In this document: positions 8,736-12,751 of the stretch, piece by piece
How positions within the stretch are numbered: position 1 is the first letter of the stretch
Layout: the number at the start of each line of letters is the position of its first letter
Source of the DNA: Amoeboradix gromovi
Taxonomy: Eukaryota; Sanchytriomycota; Sanchytriomycetes; Sanchytriales; Sanchytriaceae
Length of the DNA stretch: 12,751 bases
Assembly (NCBI GenBank): GCA_018985225.1
Contig: JADGIF010000253.1
Location: 1-12,751 of the forward strand
Direction: 5' to 3'
Position numbers and translations under genes: made by a program
The notes under the pieces: generated by a model
The model's input: only the letters and a program-made list of their open reading frames with translations
Told to the model about the DNA's origin: nothing
Database searches by the model: none

Positions 8736-8822
8736 CTAAATCCACTTACCGTCTAGTGAATCATTCTGTCTTGCTTCATTAAGTTTCTTTATTCGAAACC
8801 CAAATAAGATTAGAGTGTCCAT
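8736..8822 (-). CDS. Small frame, possible first exon with GTAAGT donor
   Basis: The minus-strand ATG at 8822 starts MDTLILFGFRIKKLNEAR and stops after 28 residues at 8736. A run of six G (8840-8835 on minus) lies 12 bases before the ATG, like the G runs before other genes here. The frame runs through a perfect GTAAGT donor at 8749-8744, so residues 1-24 could be exon 1 of the gene that ends at 8389. No acceptor joining the two in phase without discarding most of the 3' frame was found. The protein is not recognised. Confidence 0.3.
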   Translation of the reverse strand: MDTLILFGFRIKKLNEARQNDSLDGKWI

Positions 8823-9128
8823 GAGGAAGAATCTCCCCCCTCTAATCGCCATTAATTGTTGAGGATATGAATATAAATTTTTCATAAGCACATTTTGCCC
8901 TCAGCAAGAAGGTCAAGTATACAACTTATAACGACTTGCAGCGTCTCATTCACATCATTCAGAGAAACAAAAAACTGAACGTCCAGAGAGAATAAGATGA
9001 CGGTGCAGAGGAAAGAGGTAAAATTTAAATAAATGCGTTGAAATAGATTGTAAATATTTACTCAAGCTTCAGAAACTTCATCTTCTCTCTTTTGTTTTTT
9101 AGTCGCTCTTCCTACATTAGTATTAATA
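8823..9128. other. Spacer with no recognised feature
   Basis: No convincing ORF or RNA gene was seen. A short plus-strand start at 8998 (MTVQRKE) runs into GTAAAATTT, and a pyrimidine-rich tract ending in TTTTTTAG follows at about 9085-9102. This could mimic a donor and acceptor, but the downstream frame does not read as a protein I recognise. Confidence 0.3.
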
Positions 9129-9507
9129 TTACTTCATTTCAGAAATTTCCTTTTTAACATCTTTTTCCACATCAAACTGAAGCTTTTCAGACTTCAAATT
9201 GACATGCTTGAACATATCGTTATTGTTATTTTCGTGTACGTCCACAATAAACTTCATATTGTCTGTAAATATAAATTCATGGACAAGTGGAACCACTTGA
9301 TCTTTAATTTGTTTCTTCATTGAATCTGCATGAATAGCATTCATACCGGACTATCTTATTGACACGAAGGATAAAGTATGGGCTGGTAGTGTGGTGATCA
9401 ATCGCAAGGAACAATGAAGAAAGCCTAAAGTACTCATTTGTCTCTTGAGTTGATGGCAATCTCATGAGTGAGATGATATGTACTGGAGTTGGCTTTAAGT
9501 AAACCAT
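9129..9507 (-). pseudogene. Two overlapping minus-strand frames, possible frameshifted small gene
   Basis: The upstream frame starts with ATG at 9507 (MVYLKPTPVHIISLMRLP), 67 codons to 9304. A second frame overlaps it, starting with ATG at 9344 (MNAIHADSMKKQIKDQ), 71 codons to the TAA at 9129. The frames differ by one position. A single frameshift near 9340 would join them into one protein of about 125 residues. Both halves look protein-like; the second is rich in acidic and basic residues and ends in KKEISEMK. No domain is recognised, there is no AATAAA at the stop, and no G run directly before either ATG. They could equally be chance frames. Confidence 0.25.
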
Positions 9508-9618
9508 TGATGCTAACAGCTTAATAAATCACCTGACTATTGTTGGTCTTGATCGTGATTGCATTCAGATTCTATTAATGACAACAGAGCCAATCATTGA
9601 AATTGATTTAAAACTAGT

Positions 9619-9624
9619 GGGGGG
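9619..9624 (+). promoter_or_regulatory. GGGGGG motif before the 290-residue gene
   Basis: Six G lie seven bases upstream of the ATG at 9632, followed by ATAAAAC. This is the strongest example of the G run that precedes several starts in this window. Confidence 0.4.
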
Positions 9625-9631
9625 ATAAAAC

Positions 9632-10504
9632 ATGGAAAAAATAGTTCAACAAAGTCATTACGCTATAGATAAAATCACACGACGAGAGTTAAAGCGAAAA
9701 TTCAATAATTTGGTTGTAGAGACACGAGCCTCTAAAAGAATGAGAGAGGATATGAATATTATGACTCCCACCTCTTCTGCAGCTTCCCTGCAGGATATTC
9801 AAAAATATTCATGTTTTTGTTCCATGGTTAGCATACCAGATGGTTGGTTTACTACTGATTCTAGTTTTATTATATCTAAGGAGAGTTATTTGGATGATAA
9901 ACTTTTTTCGCTTTTGAATAGCAATAACATTATCAGAATGAAAGAGACGAATGGTAAAGTCATATATGAACAGCGACAATTTCAATCAGACAAATTAGGG
10001 GTTCATATGAGTGCCTCATTCGATTCAATTAATGATGACTTTAAACCTTGGATAACATTCACTTCCTATAGAAAAACATTTAGTCATCCAAATTTCAAGA
10101 ATGTGTTGTTAAACCAAGAATACATTGTATACGAACAATCAAGAAGCACTATCTATGAGTTGAGAAGTAATAGTTACACAAATCTTCAATTAGCATTGGA
10201 TTCTTTGAATAGGGCAACTTCTTGCAGATCCAGTGTATTAGAAGGATTATACCAATACTATCCTGAAGTGTATGAAAAGCTGGATTCTAGTATGGTTGAT
10301 ATTTACAAAGAGTGCCCACCAAGCATGGATTTTGTATTGGATGGAATAAACATCAAGCCCTTGTCTTTGGATGATAGAAATTGGTCTGTTATTCGTAAAA
10401 GTGGTATCTATCATGACTATAAACACATGTCTATTGCAGAAGCTTGTGATGCACTAGAAAAGTTGGAAAGGCAGGAATATGATGATTTATACGAGGATGA
10501 GTAG
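9632..10504 (+). CDS. Hypothetical protein, 290 residues
   Basis: The frame is intact and starts with ATG close behind a G run. I do not recognise the family. The N-terminus is helical and basic: residues 17-38 include RRELKRK and RASKRMR, a plausible bipartite nuclear localisation signal. A Ser/Thr-rich linker follows, then a mixed alpha/beta middle with aromatic residues (PDGWFTTDSSF, KPWITFTSYRKTF). The last 16 residues are acidic (QEYDDLYEDE). No signal peptide or membrane helix is visible. The charge layout suggests a nuclear or chromatin-associated protein, which is inference only. It ends 12 bases from the stop of the convergent minus-strand gene; AATAAA at 10510 follows its TAG by five bases. 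Uninterrupted reading over 873 bases in AT-rich DNA supports a real gene. Confidence 0.75.
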   Translation: MEKIVQQSHYAIDKITRRELKRKFNNLVVETRASKRMREDMNIMTPTSSAASLQDIQKYSCFCSMVSIPDGWFTTDSSFIISKESYLDDKLFSLLNSNNIIRMKETNGKVIYEQRQFQSDKLGVHMSASFDSINDDFKPWITFTSYRKTFSHPNFKNVLLNQEYIVYEQSRSTIYELRSNSYTNLQLALDSLNRATSCRSSVLEGLYQYYPEVYEKLDSSMVDIYKECPPSMDFVLDGINIKPLSLDDRNWSVIRKSGIYHDYKHMSIAEACDALEKLERQEYDDLYEDE

Positions 10505-10509
10505 AATTT

Positions 10510-10521
10510 AATAAATTTATT
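10510..10521. terminator. Palindromic double poly(A) signal AATAAATTTATT
   Basis: The 12-base perfect palindrome reads AATAAA on both strands. On plus it follows the stop of the 290-residue gene by five bases. On minus its AATAAA overlaps the TAA stop (10519-10517) of the convergent gene. One element can thus serve both genes, and their transcripts must overlap at their 3' ends. Confidence 0.65.
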
Positions 10522-11224
10522 GATCCCAATACTTATAAATTCCTCTCTTTAGCTTGCATTCGTCATCAAATGAGCCATTTCGTTGGAGCAAATCTTTTTC
10601 AATAACAGTAACTGCAAATACTTCTTTTGAATTGTTTATGAGTGCTATCAACGACCATTTTTTTGTATCATTAATGCCATTGTGTGAAATTATAACTGCT
10701 TGGTGTCGAAAAGATGACAATCTGTTACACTTAGAATAATCAACAATATCTAAAAACGATAGCCTACCTTCCTCTGATTGTCTTTTGACTTTATCAAAAC
10801 CCGTATGACATAAAAACCAAGTTAAAAACCTTACAGAAGAAGCTGGTTTGGCTTTTTTCACTTCTATAAATTTAATCTCTGCTTTATGTAACAAGATATG
10901 ATGAGGTAGAATAAAGCTGTCAGCCTTTAATCGAGTATCGTAATACGAAAATTTGTAAGTTTTAAAAAGTTCTTCACGTTGATTTTTGGTATATGCAACA
11001 GCTAATGTCATAGATTCTTTTTTTCTGGTTCTTTTACAACAGCAAATGTCAAAGTTAAATTTTTTTTCTTTCAAGGATGACAATAATCCCATATTTACAT
11101 GGGTTTCATCAACATTCTTCAGTACAAAACCAAAATGAGGCTTATCTTTCTTAATTTGAAATATGGAAGGCTCCTGTTCTAAAATATCTGAGCCCATTAA
11201 ATTACCCTCACAGAGCTCAAACAT
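10517..11224 (-). CDS. Hypothetical protein, 235 residues
   Basis: The first ATG is at 11224-11222 (MFELCEGNLMG); two earlier in-frame codons from a GTG at 11230 are not taken as the start. A GGGG run (11233-11230 on minus) lies five bases before the ATG. I do not recognise the family. The middle contains a Cys/Arg cluster, ICCCKRTRKKE, then IKFIEVKKAK. The C-terminal third has alternating hydrophobic strands (HQAVIISHNGI, KWSLIALINNSKEVFAVTVI) suggesting an alpha/beta or beta-sheet fold. There is no signal peptide or membrane helix. The EVKKAK stretch superficially recalls the E-x-K of restriction-type nucleases, but no other active-site residue could be placed, so this is not claimed. The convergent neighbour ends 12 bases away. 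Confidence 0.7.
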   Translation of the reverse strand: MFELCEGNLMGSDILEQEPSIFQIKKDKPHFGFVLKNVDETHVNMGLLSSLKEKKFNFDICCCKRTRKKESMTLAVAYTKNQREELFKTYKFSYYDTRLKADSFILPHHILLHKAEIKFIEVKKAKPASSVRFLTWFLCHTGFDKVKRQSEEGRLSFLDIVDYSKCNRLSSFRHQAVIISHNGINDTKKWSLIALINNSKEVFAVTVIEKDLLQRNGSFDDECKLKRGIYKYWDQ

Positions 11225-11301
11225 ACGCACCCCTCGTTTGGTCTTTTTTTAATAATTAAGAGATTGATTGAAGCTCTTTTGCAAATAACACCACCAAGTA
11301 A

Positions 11302-11856
11302 TCAGTGCACCTCTGGAGGGTCAATAGGTTTACTGTTAACTATGAACCAGAGTTAATACAGCCTACAACACATGAAACCATTAAATTAACCTCTCTACTT
11401 TCCAAGTCATTGTTTGTATCATTGGAGTATTTATACAGGTATAGAGATTCAATGGATAACCATAAAATGTTGTCTTACTTTGTTGAAGTGCTGGAAAGAA
11501 ATGGATTTTTAGAATTAAAATATAAAGCTTTTTTCCAAAAATTTCTATTAGAAAATCCAGCATCTATTTCAGATGTCCTATCTTTGAAAATGGGTGATTA
11601 CTGCAGGAGTATGATTATAGGTATTTTAATTGACAATATATAAAACTATGTTTATCAGGGCGTGACTTGTCAGTTGATTTGCATTCTGGAAAACACAAGA
11701 TTGTATTTCAATTCTGATCAATACAACGCTGCTATGGACACCATAAAAAATTCAAATCTATTGAAAATCATTTATTGGTTTCGTGTTACATCAGTGTACT
11801 CGAGGAAATACATAGTTCAAAAAATGTTATACCTTATGATGCAGTTTCTAGTATGA
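11302..11856 (+). pseudogene. Helical protein fragment with internal stop, upstream of the ubiquitin-like part
   Basis: One frame is open from 11302 to a TAA at 11641-11643, continues open to a TAG at 11854-11856, and has no ATG until residue 50 or so. The translation is strongly helical (SLLSKSLFVSLEYLYRYR, MLSYFVEVLERNGFLELK). After the TAA it continues as CQLICILENTRLYFNSDQY. It looks like one alpha-helical repeat protein interrupted by a stop, or an unspliced gene. Its frame gives way near 11820 to the frame that begins the ubiquitin-like fold. Large ubiquitin-specific proteases have helical repeats before an internal ubiquitin-like domain, so this may be a fragment of such a gene; that is inference. 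Confidence 0.35.
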
Positions 11857-12202
11857 CTTTTAGTACCATAACTCTGACTATAAAAACCGAAGCTAATGAA
11901 AACCACTCTCTGTTGAGAGCAATTGTAACGTAGCCACAGTCAAGTCAATGATTCCCTGTGAATCTGGAACATTGATGTTGGAAAAAGAGCTAAGGTTTTG
12001 TGGAAAACTGTTACAGAATGAAAACGTATCGTCTAGTTGTGGTGTCACAAATGGATCTACATTGTATCTTAAAATACTAAAACCTGACGATGCTTTTTTG
12101 AAATCGGTGTTAAATAAATTGAATACATTAATCCCAAATCGATATTTGATTGATTTAAACGGTTTAGAACACAAAAAGATAAAAAATAACTGTTCCTGCT
12201 AA
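11853..12202 (+). pseudogene. Ubiquitin-like domain split by a frameshift
   Basis: The frame from 11853 gives MTFSTITLTIKTEANENHSL, then stops. A second frame, open from 11900, gives ESNCNVATVKSMI, then ELRFCGKLLQNENVSS and GSTLYLKIL. Laid end to end across a one-position frame change near 11909, they follow the ubiquitin fold in order: first hairpin, helix with VKxxI, the RLIFAGKQLxD-type strand, and the final STLHLVL-type strand. There is no C-terminal GG; the chain runs on for 43 residues to NNCSC and a TAA at 12200-12202, so this is an internal domain, not a conjugated ubiquitin. The break suggests a pseudogene or a sequence error. The end overlaps by about 20 bases the opening of the Fanzor frame that follows. 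Confidence 0.55.
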
Positions 12203-12515
12203 TATGAAAGACCTTAAATGTATCGTATGGGGAAATGGAAGCAAGGCGCATGTACGCGGGAACGACCCTGTACCCAATCGACTGCTCTTGCATCAGTTCT
12301 CTCGATGGGGTCAGGTACTTATTATCCCAGAAGAGTACACCTCGAAGAAATGCTACAATTGCAAGAAGGATTTCAATGGGAAAGAATATGGAAAACGAAA
12401 GAGACTTAGGACATGCGAAACATGCTCCACAGTCCTCGATCGCGATGTAAACGCAAGCCTGAATATACGCGATGTATTTATTAGTTTTACGACAGAATAC
12501 AAAAAGCCTATCTAG
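12183..12515 (+). pseudogene. Fanzor1-type nuclease, C-terminal fragment
   Basis: The frame opens at 12183 and has an ATG at 12204. It carries, in order, IVWGNGSKAHVRGNDPVP, IIPEEYTSKKCYNCKKDF, RTCETCSTVLDRDVNASLNI, then a TAG at 12513. This is the end of a Fanzor1-type RNA-guided nuclease: the conserved G-x-G-x and PxP lead, a probable RuvC-II Glu in PEEYTSK, a CxxC...CxxC zinc ribbon, and the RuvC-III Asp in DRDVNASLNI. About 110 codons remain; full proteins are several hundred residues, and the RuvC-I part is absent because the upstream DNA is the ubiquitin-like remnant. The frame continues past the TAG for 23 more codons (QLRPSLDDTNIKRARG), so the TAG may be a later mutation. It points at the right terminal repeat 113 bases away, where a guide RNA would be expected in an active element. 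Confidence 0.82.
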
Positions 12516-12627
12516 CAACTTCGTCCTTCGTTGGATGATACCAATATTAAAAGAGCGAGAGGTCTCAACGGACACCTCAAGCAATGATTTTTCTACATGA
12601 GGTTTTTCCCAGAATATCTCCATTAGG
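12516..12627 (+). other. Short region between the Fanzor fragment and the right repeat
   Basis: In active Fanzor and TnpB elements, the guide RNA overlaps the 3' end of the nuclease gene and extends to the element end. This interval is where it would be. No clear stem-loop was identified by eye, so nothing is claimed beyond position. Confidence 0.25.
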
Positions 12628-12751
12628 GACATCAAATATAAAAACTGGACTAACTTTCTGCTACAACTTGGAACATTATTTCAGCTTTATTAATTTTATG
12701 GATTTAAGAGGCGAGTGGACATTCAGCTAGTTGCGGAGTTGACGAGTATGA
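12628..12751 (-). repeat. Right copy of 124-bp terminal inverted repeat
   Basis: Reverse complement of 2-125, 119 of 124 positions identical. The last base of the window is the outermost base of the repeat. The block matching left positions 4-80 is perfect (12673-12749). Mismatches cluster at the inner side. Confidence 0.9.

Noticed and set aside
8574-8756. 60-codon plus-strand frame between the small minus-strand frames
   Set aside because: Starts at TTG, no recognised motif, no AATAAA at its stop; overlaps a more plausible minus-strand gene.
10838-10870. Possible nuclease active site from EVKKAK in the 235-residue protein
   Set aside because: No matching upstream acidic residues in the spacing expected of PD-(D/E)xK folds could be placed.
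12204-12515. Treating the right-end frame as a complete small gene starting at the ATG at 12204
   Set aside because: The coding similarity begins before the ATG and the catalytic N-terminal parts are absent, so it is a truncated fragment.
1-12751. Linear plasmid of the yeast killer type, suggested by terminal inverted repeats
   Set aside because: Such plasmids encode a B-family DNA polymerase and their own RNA polymerase; none is present, and the genes here are nuclear housekeeping types.

Overview
The window looks like nuclear DNA of a compact, AT-rich fungal or fungus-related eukaryote. Two intact genes point there: an STM1-like ribosome-binding protein (starts MSNPFEVL, ends FPSLA) and a THADA/TRM732-type tRNA methylation cofactor. 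No bacterial operons or ribosome-binding sites are seen. The likely intact genes share a tight layout: AATAAA lies on or within a few bases of the stop codon, and most have a run of G just before the ATG. Similar gene signals are known from microsporidia, but the lineage cannot be fixed from sequence alone.

Layout, left to right. (1) 2-125: one copy of a 124-bp repeat, with an inverted copy at 12628-12751. (2) 126-2215: mostly decayed DNA; a broken minus-strand remnant at 1791-2215 resembles the C-terminal part of a Fanzor/TnpB nuclease. (3) 2299-6280: a divergent pair, a beta-propeller (WD40-like) protein on minus and the TRM732/THADA-like protein on plus, sharing a promoter of about 150 bp. 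(4) 6486-6989: a decayed Fanzor2/TnpB-type C-terminus with an internal TAG. (5) 7415-8284: the STM1-like gene. (6) 8389-9507: minus-strand small frames, possibly broken or spliced genes. (7) 9632-11224: two unrecognised proteins in convergent orientation, whose stops flank or overlap a palindromic double poly(A) signal. (8) 11302-12202: a broken gene whose 3' half encodes a ubiquitin-like fold spread over two frames. (9) 12183-12515: the C-terminus of a Fanzor1-type nuclease, then the right terminal repeat.

The two recognisable cellular genes both concern translation: tRNA anticodon-loop 2'-O-methylation (TRM732 with TRM7) and 80S ribosome preservation (STM1). Around them lie three different Fanzor-like remnants, all reduced to C-terminal pieces, so the region has been hit repeatedly by TnpB-derived mobile elements. 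The inverted terminal repeats could bound one 12.7-kb element. A simpler reading is that both ends stop in copies of one dispersed repeat, as assemblies often do. No transposase, polymerase or integrase was recognised. No tRNA, rRNA or CRISPR array was noticed.
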